A DNA stretch of 64,000 nt from Hermatobates lingyangjiaoensis. Taxonomy: Eukaryota; Arthropoda; Insecta; Hemiptera; Hermatobatidae. The stretch covers positions 2,601,501-2,665,500 of the forward strand of contig JAPFBL010001617.1 in the NCBI GenBank assembly GCA_026182355.1. The letters run 5' to 3'. Positions 46,213 to 59,719 of this stretch are shown piece by piece (position 1 is the stretch's first letter; every line of letters starts with the position of its first letter). Position numbers and translations under genes: made by a program. Below the pieces are notes generated by a model. It made no database searches and was not told the origin of the DNA. It saw only the letters and a program-made list of their open reading frames with translations.

Positions 46213-47284
46213 AAGGAACGGGTGTGAATATTCGAGTAACAAGTCAATTTTTATTAATGTATTTTTTAGCACACATTACATTGTTTTAAGAAAAAATTCC
46301 CCATTAATAAAACAACTGCTCACTGATTTTTTTCTGTTAAAACTGTTCTACTCAATTTATATCTAATTTGGAGTCAGAAGTACTACCAAGGACATATTAT
46401 TTGTTTAAAAATTCTGTGTTTGATAGTACAGTTATTTTATGGGTCATAAAGTGAGAAATATACTTCTTATGAATTATGCTCACTTAAAAATGGAGGAAGC
46501 AATCTGATTATCCTGAGCACAGACGTAAAGGAAAATTACATTTGCAAACATTATAAAATTATGCAGTAACCATTCCAGTTGGATGAGGTATTAACTTATT
46601 TTCTAGAAGCCAAGTAATTGGTGATTCTTCAATCTTTTCAAAAGGGATCGATCAAGAATATTTTTTTTTGGCTTAAGTAGTGTATACTAAAAAGATGAAT
46701 GCATTATATCCTGTTTAGAACTAATTATCACAGAAAATATTGTTTACTCCTATAGCAAAATAAAAAGTATACTCCTATTATTTACGATCTTATGATATTT
46801 GAGCAATTATTGCATAATTGGCTGTTAAATACCTTAAATAGATGAATATATTGTTCGACTATGAGACTAAAACATTCAAAGGATTATAGTTAACAGCTGT
46901 ATGAGGCTAATTTAACTCAATTTCTTTGTTAAGTTTTTTTAACTGGATTGTTATATATTTTTTATGAACGTATTTTTAAGAGATAAAACTTTTCCTTAAC
47001 TTTGTAGAATACCTCCAGGTCTGATAAATGTTTGAAAATGTTATTCAGTCCAGCGTTCAGTTTTAAAATACGTTAACTTCAAATGTTTTCCTTATTCATC
47101 GTAATTAAAGTGCATTTATTTTTTGTAACACGAAATTAATTTTGTTTTATTAGCATAATCAATCTGTTTGCATATGTTGCTACTATATTATACGAGAAAT
47201 GTAAACGTAATGCAGAGTGTTTATTTATATACATTATGAAGATTAACAAACCAATCCTGAAATTCCATAAAATGTAATTGATTG
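46213..47284. other. AT-rich stretch, 3' flank of JHBP-like gene
   Basis: No feature recognised; likely includes the 3' UTR of the minus-strand JHBP-like gene. Confidence 0.45.
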
Positions 47285-50200
47285 TTAATGAATTATTTTT
47301 TTAATTATATCAATTATTTCGTTTAACGTAATTTTACTTGAGTTTAAATAATTATTTATAAAAAAATTTGCTATTGGTCGTAAGATGGATAATAATTTTG
47401 GCCTAGCTAATTCAATCATTTGAGATCCCACATCGGATAGTACATTATTAATCAAGACGCTCTGCGCTTGTGTTTCTAGAAGACCATCAATGGAAGTCTG
47501 AAAGAAAATACATATTCTTTAGGATAGAAAAGCGTACGTGTATATTAAATTATTATGTAATGAAATTAAATATGAAAGTAACCATTGTGATCTCTATGAA
47601 ATTAACTTTTATGCACTCTGATTTGTTTGGGAAAAAGAATTGGAATCAACAAAAAGTAAGCTAGTTATAAAAATAGTCATTTCATTATAAATTAACTAAA
47701 CTTATAATTTAAGTTTATCATCAGAACATGGAAAATACAAAATCATGTAATATTTCAAAATACCTTATAAATTTCTTTTTTTTTTCAAGCATATTTGAAA
47801 ATCACTTAAATTCCTTTGAAACGTATTTGACAAATACTGTTTTTTGGAAAACATTTGTTAAATACTCTCACTATAAAAGATTTTATCTCTGTGAACTGTT
47901 CATATAAGAAAAAAAGTGTTAATACAAATCATATTAAAAAAAATATTTCATGCATGTTTTTTGCATATTTCATTTCATTATTAGTTGTTAGACTTGAAAT
48001 TATCAAATAAAGGCAATGTATCAAAAATAAAGAGCTATCAATTTATACAACAAAAATGTATAAAATCATTCTAGAAGAGCTTAATTTAACAATTTATTTT
48101 AATACAGTTTTTAACTTTCCTATTAGGAAATGTATAAAAGAATTTAACTTTTTAAAATCATCATAAGTTGATCTAAATTAAATTAAGCAGACAAAGTAAG
48201 TTAAAACTATTACTCATCAACATCTTAAATCGTTTTAAAAAAATAAACACTGAATTGAGTTACATTTTCTCTTTAACTGAAACTCTTATCAACGCTTTTT
48301 ATTGCAACCGTATACATTTGAAACATGTTGAAAAAAAAATTGTATAATGAATACTTCTGGTAGGCGTCTTGAGTATTTTTTAAACAAAATTAATCCAGTT
48401 TCAAAATTTTTGTTTTTAGTTGGCTTTTTTATTCAAGTTTTTATTCAAGTAACCCTACCGGATTTGGTTAAGTTTCAAACTAAATTGTGGCAGTCTTTAG
48501 GATATATACAAGCTTATAAAAATTTATGGACAAAACAGATTTATTATTGATGAATTATAGTGCGCATGGATTTGTGATACTATTGTTAACAGTTCGGTGA
48601 TAGTTCAACTATTCATAATAAGAGGCTATTACCTATCGCTAGACTTTCAAGGACAAATAAAAAAACAAAAGTGTAGTTTTGCATTCAACTTAACTGTGAT
48701 TTTTTTTTAAGAATGGAAGGAGCCATGATAGTGCCCCTGATCTGAAGGTAATAATTATCATCGGAACAGAAGACATTATGTCTAAAGACAAAATCAGCCA
48801 ACTGAACAATGAAATTAGTGGTAGGAGTGAGAGGTGGAGAGGGTGAACTAGGTTTGTTGGAGGAGAGAAATTTTTAAGGATCTGAAGGAAATTAAAAGAA
48901 TCCTTACAAAAGGAAGGTTGTTCCCTTATAAAAGCAGACAATCTCTCAGTTATATATATATATTTCAAACATTAGTTATAATTTTCGTAAAGTTTATTCA
49001 AATATCAATCTCTCATATGTTTCTTGTCTGAAAATCTGACTTTAGTGAATATTATAGTAGAAAATGAAAAATATTTTCTTTTGTTAAAATTTAGGATGTT
49101 CCCACGTCCTCTATCCTTGAACAATTTATAAAATGCAGGAGGTGTGATCTCAGAGCAAAATTATTTTAGGGGTTCAGTAGTAAAAAAAAAAGATTGGGTT
49201 CTACTGTTTCTAAATAATCAACTTTCGATACCAAAGGTATTCAGATAACTATGTTATTCTTAGAGTAGTAATGTTTGATGATGTTTTCCTTTGAACTTAT
49301 GATTCATGGTCCCTAAACTGGCAAAAGTTGGGTAAACCAGAAAGGTCTGGATATAAATTCAGTTAAAACAGTACTTATTCCTTTCTCAAGAAGAAAGCAA
49401 GTAGATCTCAAAGAACTATTTATTGATGCTTCAATACTAGAACTTTCAGATGTATTCAAATACCTTTGAAAATACTAATCTGGAAAATCTATATAACATA
49501 TTCAGCCGATACTTAATTCAGTGTAATAATAGTAAAAACTTCTCAAATTGTTCAGATCGATGATTTCAAGTTTCTCGTAACTGATAAAATGAATATAGCT
49601 ACGTTAAAAGCAGGATAAATTATTAAATTGATTATCTATGAGTTTGATAATACCAGATAGTTTGAGATTACGCCTACATGATAGCCACATTCAAATAAAA
49701 ACCGAACTACGTCATTATCATCGAGTTTCATATTATATTTACTTATAGTAAAGTTGAGTGTAAGCCACTCCAAATTTTTTCAGTTGTAAAGGAATTTTAA
49801 TAATAAAAATCAAATAACCTCTCTCGTACAGTACACAATGACAAGTAGTAAAGTCATGTATAGTGATCGGTTTATATTTCGTTTTACTTCACCCAACTTT
49901 TGAAGTGGTAGATTACATATACAAGCTTAGAAATGTCTCTGATATAAACATAAAACTCAGCTCTTATAGGCCACAATACATATTCATCGCATTGCGATAC
50001 TGATTACTACTTTTAATTATTTTATTTTAAAAATTGGTTGTTTACCAACTTTTTTCTGAAAGCTTGTTCAAAATAAAATATAATTTAGCTTAATTATTGA
50101 GAGATTATGTTTTATTGTTTCTGGTAATTAAAATCATAACACAGTTAAACGATTCAGTGAAAGAAATAGAAGTGACAGCTCACAATATTTGAAATATTTA

Positions 50201-53200
50201 ATTTTCAATAGAAATAAGTTATTAAAGGTTAACTTACCTTTATTTCGCCTAAATGAAAGTCAAAATCAAGATCAACATATAAATTTTTTTTGTTATCGAT
50301 TAGCTTGCACATGAGAGATACTTTCACCCCAGAAAGAAGAATGCTGCAAGAAGGTACGATTACATTAACAGATTAAATCAGTATACATCTAACAACTGTA
50401 AACTATTAATAATGAACAGTTTAGAAAAACCAGTTGCCTGTTACATAGGTAGTTCTTATTCAATTCAAACTGTACATAACTTGGTCTACTTCTATGAAAA
50501 ATGAAACTTGTATAAAATACGTATATATAATATACGTATGTAGAAATAAGTTCTTTATGGTTAAGAATTGTTTTATTCACCCATTTCTTGTACAAATATA
50601 TGGTGTAGAATAGTTTGTTGGTAGTTATAAAAAAATAATTAATCACACTTTTACAGTTCACCAAGTTTCCTGGGATGTAAAATCACAATGTCGATTATCT
50701 ACCAGGCATGTGCTCTTTCACGTACTTTTTGTTTCTAAATAAGGGGGTTTCTATTTAATTTATTAATGGTATAATAATATTTATTTTTTTGTAACTACCA
50801 ACAAACTATTCCATACCATATTTTTGTACAAGAAATGGGGGAGTAAAATAATTCTTAACCATACAGAACGATCTTTCATTCTTGGAGGTAGTACAGATAG
50901 TGATTGATCCACTTATCAATATATATGCTTATTTTTGTATTTCACACCACTGATACATTCAATATCATTAGTATAACTACAGCATTAATAATATTTTTGG
51001 AAAACGAAAGTGTAGGTTTCGTGTTACGAAATAATATCTTACAGGAGTACATGACTTTTGTTCCAATAGCCATTGGATCTCTGTTTATCTGACCTCCTAC
51101 ATTGAAGTTTCCCATTTAAAACTTTAAAATATTCCTATTTTGTCTGAAAAATGTTAGAAACATGTAAGAAAAAAATGTCGTTTTAACACAATTATTAATT
51201 TAAGATGTAGGATAATTTAATTTATTATTTTTCAAAGAATGTTTTCAGTTTTCTTTGAAAAAAAAAAGAAAATGCTCAGAAACCGCATATCGGTCCAGAA
51301 CCATACTGTGGCATAGACAACACACTATGCAAGAACTCCTTAGGAAAGAGGATAGGAAAACCAGCAGGAAATACTGGGATTCTCTACAAGACAGTCAAAG
51401 ATATTTCTCGATAAATTTGAGAATAAGCAAATTTTGTACTACATGGAAAGGAGCAGAAACAATCTAAGGATATTCACAGGATTCCTAACGGATCATTGCA
51501 AACTTAAAGGTCATCTGCGAAGAACGGTTATTATCAATGATGGTTTGTGTAGATTCTGCAAAAAAAGAGGAAGAAACACCTTTGCACCTACTGACTGTCA
51601 GGCCACATTGCTTTACAGGGGTAGGTGGTTCGGGATACCCAACGAAACCATCGATGAACTTATACCGCTGGAGCCAGCAAAAGTGCTGAGCTTCTTGGAG
51701 GTACTGAAGCTAACTGGGGTACTTTAGTTCAGAAGGAGGGGTAGTACAATAGTTCCAAAGGAAACGCAGTGCTATGGTCACCCTCAAATATTAATAATAA
51801 TACTAAGTGAGTTTAAATTAATATCTTAAATTAAACTTTAAATTAAAGTTATCTTCTTAAATTAATACTTTCTCAAGAGCGTCTCGAATGTTCCTCTCTA
51901 TGCATTCTAATCTATTCATTTTTTATTTCCATTTTAAATAATTTAAATGTAATTGATTATGATTATTAAGTAATGACATGTTTAAGTTATAATATGATAA
52001 CATGGTTAAATGAAATATTGAGCTACTTACCCTGCTGCTCCTTTCCCATTAAAAGGAACCATAGAGAGAATATCTAAATTCAAACTATATCTATCTATTA
52101 AAATGTTTATATTGTCATAACTGACGTCTAATTGAAATCTATAATCACTTGTCTCATTTCTGAATTCTTGTAATTTGTAGTTAACTGTTGATATTCCTAT
52201 GATAGTAATGTCCTTCATGAGTATGTCATACCTTCAAAATACAAAGAAATTTTATTTTTAACTTGAAAAATAATTATATTTTTAAAATTAACTCGTACTT
52301 TTTCAATGTATTAGTAAATGTTTTTTCTTTTTATCTAAAAAGAAACAATATTTAACGCTTTTAATGAGGTGAGAATTGCATGTAATTAGATATTTACTGA
52401 ATTATAAGCTAAACACAATTTTTTACTTTTTACTGGAATTTAAGTTATTTTACATGAAATATGATCTCAATATGAGCTTAAGAATGGTAGTTCCTTTCTT
52501 TATTATTAATAATAGTACAGTGACAGACCTGAAAAAGATATTTAAGATCAAGATTGTTTTAGAGTCCCTATAATCTCTAAGGAACAAATACATCGTTCAC
52601 ATGGTGAACTGTGAATTTTTTGAAAGTTTTCTGCATTTAGAAGAAATATAGTTTTTAAACAAACAGGTTCTATGTTTATCCCAAATGTTGAATACTTTAA
52701 TTTAAATTAAAAGTCCAAGGGGGTTGAAATATCATGGATAAACAGTTTTGATTGCCAGGGGCTTGGTGGAACCTTGGATAGTGACGTGTACATTATTCAA
52801 AAGATAAAGGATAACCCTGGGTAAACAAAGATAGCAGCTTTGTAGGTTTTACAGTAAATTGTAAAGTTATCAAAAAAATATACCATAGCAAACTGAAAGA
52901 TGGACAAGTTATGAAACCGGTATGGCCAGTAAGAGAATTCAAAAGAGGAAATTTGGTGTATTTTAAACAAAAGTTGCTAACAATCTTTCTGGTAGTAACA
53001 ATATTATTTTATTTAAATTTTGAAGATTAAGATATTATATTTTTTGAATTTAAAAATCTTTCTGGCTGAATTCCTTCAGTGTACAATATTTTTTCCATTA
53101 AACTGTTTTATGAGACTGCAGAAAGGTTGATACTATATGTTTTTTGTTCGGGTTTCTACCTGTGTTTCATTGTATATATATTAGTACATATCAGAAGCAG

Positions 53201-56200
53201 ACCATTTGATATCAATGAGTGATTGAGTAGGACTGAATATTTTTGTTAATATACTTCCCTTCGTTATTTCAAAGTTTGAAAGATCAATTTTTCGTTATAC
53301 GGATGAGTGGGTATATCTTGTTATTCGAAACGTCTTTTGTAGAGTTTACTGATTGGATATTGAATTTAGATTCCGTGTTGTGATTGGTTCTGACTCTAGT
53401 ACAACTTTTATCTTTGACAGATTTTAAACGATTGGCAGATAAACAAATTTACAGAGTACTAAACTCCCCCAAGGAAAGCCCGACGATAAATCACCAACAA
53501 ACTGGATGTCACACAAAAATTATCATTTTTGCATCCTTACATTTATATTTCTATTATGATTAGTATTATAGTTACTTAGAATTTTTACAACTAAACTGAA
53601 ATTGTTAAGTAATGCGCTATTTACAGATAGTTATAGTAGAGTTATGAGGATTCATTATTGCAGAAAGAAGTAAATAAAGAAAGATAACAGTTATGATTAT
53701 AGTCTCATGGTAGTCCTGTGTCACTTGCACCTTGCTTTTATGTAAATGTCTCTACTATTTGTATTATCATTATTATTATACATGATCATTATTTAATTAC
53801 GATTATATCAAATTATTATCATGTACGTTAAAACTAGTTATAAGTAATCTATAGAAGTAATTAGTAGTTATTCAAAGTTTTAACTAGCTTATAGGTTCTA
53901 AATATTGGAAAAATGGGGTAAAAGCTCGATGGGGGACCTAGCCTCCGAGTGGCTAGCCTACCCCCACAATGTATACCATAGACACTGGCCTCAATATATT
54001 ATTTATTCATTCATCGACTAACAGGATACATCTACCCATCCGTTGTTCTCAAAATGAAAAATTCATTTTTCGGAACTTGAAATAGAACAAAAAGACAAAA
54101 TCGTCATTGACAATGAAAATGTCAACATTGAAATATGAAAATAAATATTTATTTCACAAATAGGTCCACAATATATATAAAGTTATTCCCAGGCGACTTG
54201 GTGCCCCTCATCTATTCCTGTTGACTGCGAGAGTCGAAAGATAGAAGCGATTTGTGCCAGTTTTTTCTATGTGTTCTTTCTTTGCCATTTGACGTGTTAT
54301 CCTTATGGATCGTTTCTTTTTTTGTTTACATATATAGCATTTTAAACTGAATAATATAAAAAAAATAATGTCAACTTGAAAACTTATCAGTTTTAATATT
54401 AAATATTCTACAGGTTAACACAAAAAAAAAACAGTCATCATCTATACTTGATTAACGTCCAAAGTTTTATTTAGATCGACTCAAAACTTAATCTATATTG
54501 GGTCAAGCCTATGCAGCAGGCATTTCCAAATTTTGTAGTCTGTACTATAAAAACTCTTTGTCTTACTGGCGCTTAAAAAATCTGCTCCAAATGAGCTCCC
54601 TGGCGCTGCAGACACATTTTGATCCGGCGGACAAAATTATCGATGACCTTCCCGCATTTCTCCCTTGGGGGTCATTCTCAACGACAACAAGCGGTCTGTG
54701 ACAATCAACACCGACTGGTATATCTAGGTGTTTGGCAAGTTCTGGACAGCATTTAGTCGATGGGAGGGGTCAGGGTCCTCTAGTGGTTCCAGCAGGATGG
54801 TACCACTCCCACACCTCAAACGTTTCCCTGACCACTGATCAACCGCAAGTGTGACCCGGAGTGGTCGCACACCACTGGTCTTTTACTCCACAGATTTTTA
54901 TCTGTGGGGATATCTTAAGGACAGGAAGTATGATGACGAACCTCAGACTACCCCTTACCTGAAGGTAGCAGTCACAGTAGCAATAAACTGTTCCATGTGG
55001 AACACATTTTTTTGAGCACTAGTGAAATAAAGTGTTTTATAGTACCCACTTGAAATATGTCTGCTACATATGTTGACCTAATGTAGTTGAAATTGTCTGA
55101 CGATCTAAATAATATTTTGGAATTTATTCAAGGTTAGGTTATGACCGTTATTTTTGTGTACCCTATTTAAGTTTCAGATGCAAAAGTAAATTATTTAATT
55201 TAAAACCACTACTTATCTAATTCAAATATTAAATACAACTTACGTTAAAGCAGCGGATTTCATTTTTCCATCATATCCTTCAAAATTTAGCGTATCTTGT
55301 TTCTTTTGAGTGGAAAATATAAAATCGACAAGTTTTTCTAGTATTTTGTAGAAATCATCATCTATAAAAAAAAATTGGAGTGGCTTACACTCAACTTTAC
55401 CATAACTAAACATAATATCATACTTCTTGGGTATATAATATATAATGTTCCATTTAGGTATAATACAACTGTCTAAATCAGAGATTTTTATTAGTCTTTC
55501 ATTCCTGGAGGCAGTACAGATAGTTATTGATTCACTTATCAATATATATATGCTTATTTTTGTATATCACACCATTGAATCATATATTACCATTAGTACA
55601 ACTACAGCAGTAATAACATTTTTGAAAAGTGAAAAGTAGATTTCGTGTTACATTACAAATAATGTCTTACAGGAGAGCATGACTTTTGTTCCAATAGCCA
55701 GTGGATCTCATACATAGTTTACCTGACTTCCTTCGAAATTGAATATTTAAGACAAATTTTCCCATTTAAAACTTTGGAATATTGCTATTTTGTCCTATTG
55801 TTTCTGAAAAATGTCAGAAACATCTAAAAAAAGGTCGTTTTAAGAAAAAATATATTTATAATTAGCCTGTTTTACATACTCAAATCAAATTCAAAGCCGG
55901 CTATTTAGTATAATTTAAAACTTTTATAGCTGGAAGTTTGACATTTTTGAAGATAATAAATATGAACTATTAGACTGGAATAGTGAAAAAACTGGATATT
56001 TATTAACAAACGTAACTCCTCTTTCTTGAGGAAAGAGTCCATTACTCACACTTCAATACTATCCAAAGATACTATGACTCATAAACACAAAAAAAATGTC
56101 ATCTGATATTAAGTTTTGTTCAAGGGTGCAATATATAGATTGATTAGAGCATTTTGTGAGACAAATCCATCATACCTTGGAAGCGAACAGAAATTTATGT

Positions 56201-57756
56201 TCATTGGCAGTGATTTTTTACATGTAAAAATATTATTTCTGTTAATTATCATATAAGTCAATAATTTATTTAAATTTTTCCATTTTAAATTTCCTTTTTA
56301 TGGCAGTGGATTTACTCAGAAAATGTCTAAGTCAATGTAAATAATATCAATAAATTCGACAAGTATGGCACTTCATTCGTTAGTCTAGGATAAACAATCA
56401 GTTTTTATAGCTTTATTGCTCTTTGCCGTAATTGAAATATCATGGATTGTTTTTATAATTGTTAATCTTTTGTTTCTTTTTTAAACGGTATGGCTTGTAT
56501 CACTCTCATAAGTTTTCAAATTGAATTATAAGTCAAAAGTTATACATTTTATTAAAAAAAAATTACCTTTTGTTTAAAAATCTGAATATATTTTTCTTTT
56601 ATTGCATTTATAACCTCAAGGATAATATCAAAATTTCAAACTTCTAGAGTTAGCAGTTTAGGAGAAAAAAATGTTTTTTGAAAAAGAAATAGCTCGACTC
56701 AGCCTCCACATAATGTTCTATTTTTAGTCATAGTTTCATTTTGATCTGTCAAACGGTATGGCTTGTATCACTCTCACAAGGTTTGAGATTGATTTTGAAG
56801 TCAAAATTTTTACATTTTATTGAAAAAAAAATATTTTCCGTTGTTTTAAAATTTTGAATATAATTTTCGTTTATTCCGTTTATAACCTCAAAGATAATGC
56901 CAAAATTTCAAACTTTTAGAGTTAGCAGATTAGGAGAAAAAAATGTTTTCTAAAAACCGGTTTTTGGCAAAAAAAGTAACTTTCCCATCATGCATAATTC
57001 TTCCCAAACAATAGGGATCATCTACACTATGGGGCCCATTTTCGTGTAAAATATCAACTTGATCCATCAAAGATTCTAGACCGTAGCGTGGTAACAAGCA
57101 ATTCCAACATACCCACCCACCCACACAGACACAGACATCATCGAAAAAACTTCATAAAATGACTTCTGGGACCTCAAAACATAAGTAAATACTTTACTTA
57201 TAGTAAACTGATTGTAAATTCTGCGAAAATTCATAAACAACATTTTCTTATAGTTTGTTCTTGTGTCAAATATGTTAATGTGATAACAATAATGGTTTTC
57301 ACTCTTATCTGATAAAAAGAACAAAAGATAAAGATAATAGTTGGCGTGTATGTTTTTTTGGAGTCAAATATCATTGGGTGTTCTGTTCATTTCACTGCAC
57401 TGGCTTAAAGTTAGGGCAGATTTACAATTGAAATGATTACTTTTCTTTGAGAAGGATATGATTCATTACATGCGTTCCTAAATGTTTAATAAAATTGTCT
57501 AAATGTCTAATTATATCTAAAAAAAATTTCCACCTCTTGAAGCGCTTTTTACTTATCATTATCACGTTGCTTCTCTTTTCATCAAGAATGGGAGCTTATT
57601 TTAACTTTAAAAAGGTGTTTGCGCTTGAGTATAATACCTGATTATATATTTACCATTTGTTGAAATAACATTTTTCTTAACAAGAAATTCTTCTTCACTT
57701 TCCAGTCCCAAACAGGTTGCAAATGTTAAAGCACCAATGATGAAGTATATCTTCAT
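47285..57756 (-). CDS. secreted JHBP/Takeout-like protein; complete, 5 exons
   Basis: Predicted hydrophobic-ligand carrier of the juvenile-hormone-binding/Takeout superfamily (TULIP-type fold). Exons on minus: 57756-57654, 55361-55244, 52231-52031, 50343-50238, 47497-47285; borders GT/AG, phases 1,2,2,0, total 741 nt, 246 residues, the usual size for the family. Residues 1-17 form a signal peptide (MKIYFIIGALTFATCLG). Exon 2 gives a helix (DDDFYKILEKLVDFIFSTQK), exon 3 the alternating beta region KDITIIGISTVNYKLQEFRN ending SMVPFNGKGAA, exon 4 a basic/hydrophobic beta strand (ILLSGVKVSLMCKL...YVDLDFDFHLGEIK), exon 5 the amphipathic C-terminal helix region (SVLINNVLSDVGSQMIELAR, PKLLSILRPIANFFI). 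The KDITIxGIS, VPFNGKGAA and helical tail fit the family pattern. The N-terminal cysteine pair of classical Takeouts is missing. An acceptor 4 bases before the ATG implies a 5' UTR exon. Exact subfamily unknown. Confidence 0.75.
49738..49780 (+). repeat. unnamed dispersed repeat, copy D (3' end)
   Basis: TTTACTTATAGTAAAGTTGA then GTGTAAGCCACTCCAAATTT equals the 3' end of copies A and B. A GTATAGTGATCGG block 100 bp further may be a scrap of a second 5' end. In JHBP-like intron 4. Confidence 0.7.
50551..50870. repeat. inverted repeat with ~78-bp arms
   Basis: GGTTAAGAATTGTTTTATTC, CCCATTTCTTGTACAAATAT and TAGTTTGTTGGTAGTTA on the left are mirrored by TAACTACCAACAAACTA, TTTTTGTACAAGAAATGGGG and GAATAATT-like blocks ending TTCTTAACCATA on the right, across a ~160-bp spacer. 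It borders dispersed-repeat copy E. In JHBP-like intron 3. Confidence 0.75.
50880..51230 (-). repeat. unnamed dispersed repeat, copy E (internal fragment)
   Basis: Matches the 3' third of the family inverted: GAGGTAGTACAGATAGTGAT, GCTTATTTTTGTATTTCACA and the TTACAGGAGTACATGACTTT block, as in copy F (55500-55700) and the complement of copy B (34620-34860). Confidence 0.7.
51255..51727 (+). pseudogene. R1/I-like non-LTR retrotransposon C-terminal fragment
   Basis: Two frames: LRKEDRKTSRKYWDSLQDSQ, then after a shift LRIFTGFLTDHCKLKGHLRR, LCRFCKKRG and a C-terminal LLYRGRWFGIPN...LEVLKLTGVL ending at the stop near 51725. LTGFLTDHCKLKGHL...C-x2-C followed by a LGxP-like tail is the end of RNase H-bearing non-LTR polymerases. 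An ATAATAATA tail follows at 51789. Inside JHBP-like intron 3, opposite strand. Confidence 0.75.
54490..55040 (+). pseudogene. mariner-like DDE transposase relic
   Basis: Degenerate frames encode WFQQDG-type motif (FQQDGTTPTP, about 54790), a PDLTP-like remnant and DFYLWGYLKDRKYDDEPQTT, characteristic of insect DDE transposases (RSPDLTPCDFFLWGYLKxxVY). Stops and shifts throughout. AATAAACTG at 54981 may be a fossil terminator. In JHBP-like intron 2. Confidence 0.7.
55375..57208 (-). repeat. unnamed dispersed repeat, near-complete copy F (~1.83 kb)
   Basis: Inverted relative to copy B. Left end TTGGAGTGGCTTACACTCAA, right end AAATACTTTACTTATAGTAA. Longer than copy B because a ~270-bp internal segment is tandemly duplicated: CAAACGGTATGGCTTGTATC appears near 56483 and again at 56749, each followed by the TAACCTCAA(A/G)GATAAT block. 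In JHBP-like intron 1, just right of exon 2. Confidence 0.8.
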
Positions 57757-59598
57757 TACGCTGAAATTATCAAATTTGTTAAAAGAGATCAAAACTAAAT
57801 AGGTTGGTATTTTTACCATTTTTTTAGTAAACAAAGTGAGTAATTGAATTCACATTATTAATTTTTTGTTGTGAACTTTTATTGTGAAACATTGATAATT
57901 AATAGTTTGTTTATTGAAAGTCCTTTGTTCATTTATATCAAGTGTTATATGTTCTTTATTTAAAATCTAGTATATAACTTGAATAATTAGTTTAATAATA
58001 CAACTGTATTGTTTTACAACTTTCTATCCTTCCAGGATTGTTTTTTCCTAATCTGTGGTAATTTTGTATTTCCTTATGACTAAAAAAATATATATCCTAT
58101 GGAACATATTTGTAAGTTTGAGGGATTCGTTTTAAAACTATAATAATGAACTTATAGCTAACTAAAAATATTTATTTGTAACATTAACTATAAGTAGTTG
58201 GAAACACATATTTTTCGATGATTGTGTTTTCAATTTATTTTTGTATGTTCTTTAAAATTTCATGTAATATGAAAAGAAGCGTTAGTCATAATAGTGGTAT
58301 TCTGCACTTTAATTAACTTGCTTTCGTTCATTAATATCATTTATATTATATATCATCTGAATCTCTCTCCCTTTTTTTGGATATAATAGTTGCACATGGT
58401 GAGAACGGTAATACTTTAACAAACTCGTTTAAAAACCTTAACAAATCTTCTATTGTTGAAAGAATCCTAAATTATTATTCATCTCAGGCTATAACCAAAA
58501 AGTGAAACATATACAGAATTTAGTTAAACGGAAAGTTAAAATCAGTTGTTCAGGTTTTTTAATTGAAAAGAAGAAAAAAATAAAATTCTTATTGCAGAAA
58601 AATGCTTATCCAAATAATTTAATTGAACATTTTTGGTTTAGATATTTAAGATAAGGGCCAGAACAAAATTCAAAAGATATAAAGAAATAGGAATTATTGT
58701 AAATGATTAGAAAAGTCTAATGCATCTAAAGTAACTCTAGCGTTTCATAAAAAGCGAAAAGTAACTCATTAGTTTTTAATTTACAAGAAAAAGCAGGTAC
58801 CGAAAGAGTTGCATAGGAACCTTATTTAAACTGTTATATAAAAAAGATTGCCGCATAAGGGACTACAATGAAAGGAGCTATTTTATGAAATAACGACTAT
58901 GTTAACAAAGTTATTCATTAAGAACAAAGTAATGCGACTGCCCTTGCATTTCACACATTAAGAAGCAAACGTGACGTATTTTATTTTGAGGATACAATTA
59001 TTATTGACAAAGAACAAGTTGGCACAAAGAAGAGACATGATAGAAATATTTTATATTAAAAAGAGTGAAATTTCCATAAATTATAGAAGTCATATAAGCA
59101 ATTTGTTTAGTATATATCCGTGTGTATTAAGTTACTTTTGAGTTTTATATTAAAATGTAGTAATTTTAGTGAAAAATGTTGTTTGGGTGTTTAGTGAAAA
59201 TTTGTTTCTTGGTTAGTTATGTATTGCCTGTATAGAAACTTGCTTTCATCAGCACATTGAGGACTCCGTTGTGTAAACACCACTTTCATATTTATATTTA
59301 TTACTCTTCTAATCTAAAATTAATAGTTTTTTTCATTTTAAAATATACTTACTTCTGTGAGTTCGTACTTGCTTACAGTTTAATTATGCTTTTAACTTTA
59401 AACAAATGTAATTATCTGAATGTTTGTTATATGACTCTTTGCTGATTTTTTAATAATTTGCTATGAACTTCGGATTTGAAGGTTCATGAAAAAGTTTTAA
59501 AAGAAATTGAAACATCGATATTGAGAGTTTGATTTGAACTTGTAAGACTGACTAAACGAGGCATGAACCATTTTAGCACTATATACATATATACAAAT
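57757..59598. other. upstream region of JHBP-like gene
   Basis: AT-rich, presumably 5' UTR exon, intron and promoter of the minus-strand gene. No motif can be assigned with confidence. Confidence 0.4.
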
Positions 59599-59626
59599 TC
59601 AAACCACAATAAGAGACGTGAAAAAA

Positions 59627-59669
59627 GACTAAGATCTTTCAACCGTAACAAGTAGTCTTCGTCAGAGTC
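59627..59669 (-). ncRNA. hammerhead ribozyme family A copy 4a, stem II weakened
   Basis: GACU/AGUC stem I, CUGACGA, GAAA and AGAUCU-U are all intact. Stem II is ACUA against CGGU, losing one pair. Confidence 0.6.
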
Positions 59670-59678
59670 AAAAACTCA

Positions 59679-59719
59679 ACTCTGACGAAGACCGCTTGTT
59701 GCGGTTGAAAGATCTTAGT
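59679..59719 (+). ncRNA. hammerhead ribozyme family A copy 4b, strongest stem II
   Basis: Stem I ACU/AGU, CUGACGA (59682-59688), stem II ACCGC-UUGUU-GCGGU (5 bp, all Watson-Crick), GAAA, palindromic AGAUCU, U17, then AGU. Core intact. Confidence 0.75.

Noticed and set aside
48690..48968. 92-codon minus frame with a hydrophobic stretch
   Set aside because: In an intron of the JHBP-like gene, no homology or splice support, ends in a TATATA tract.
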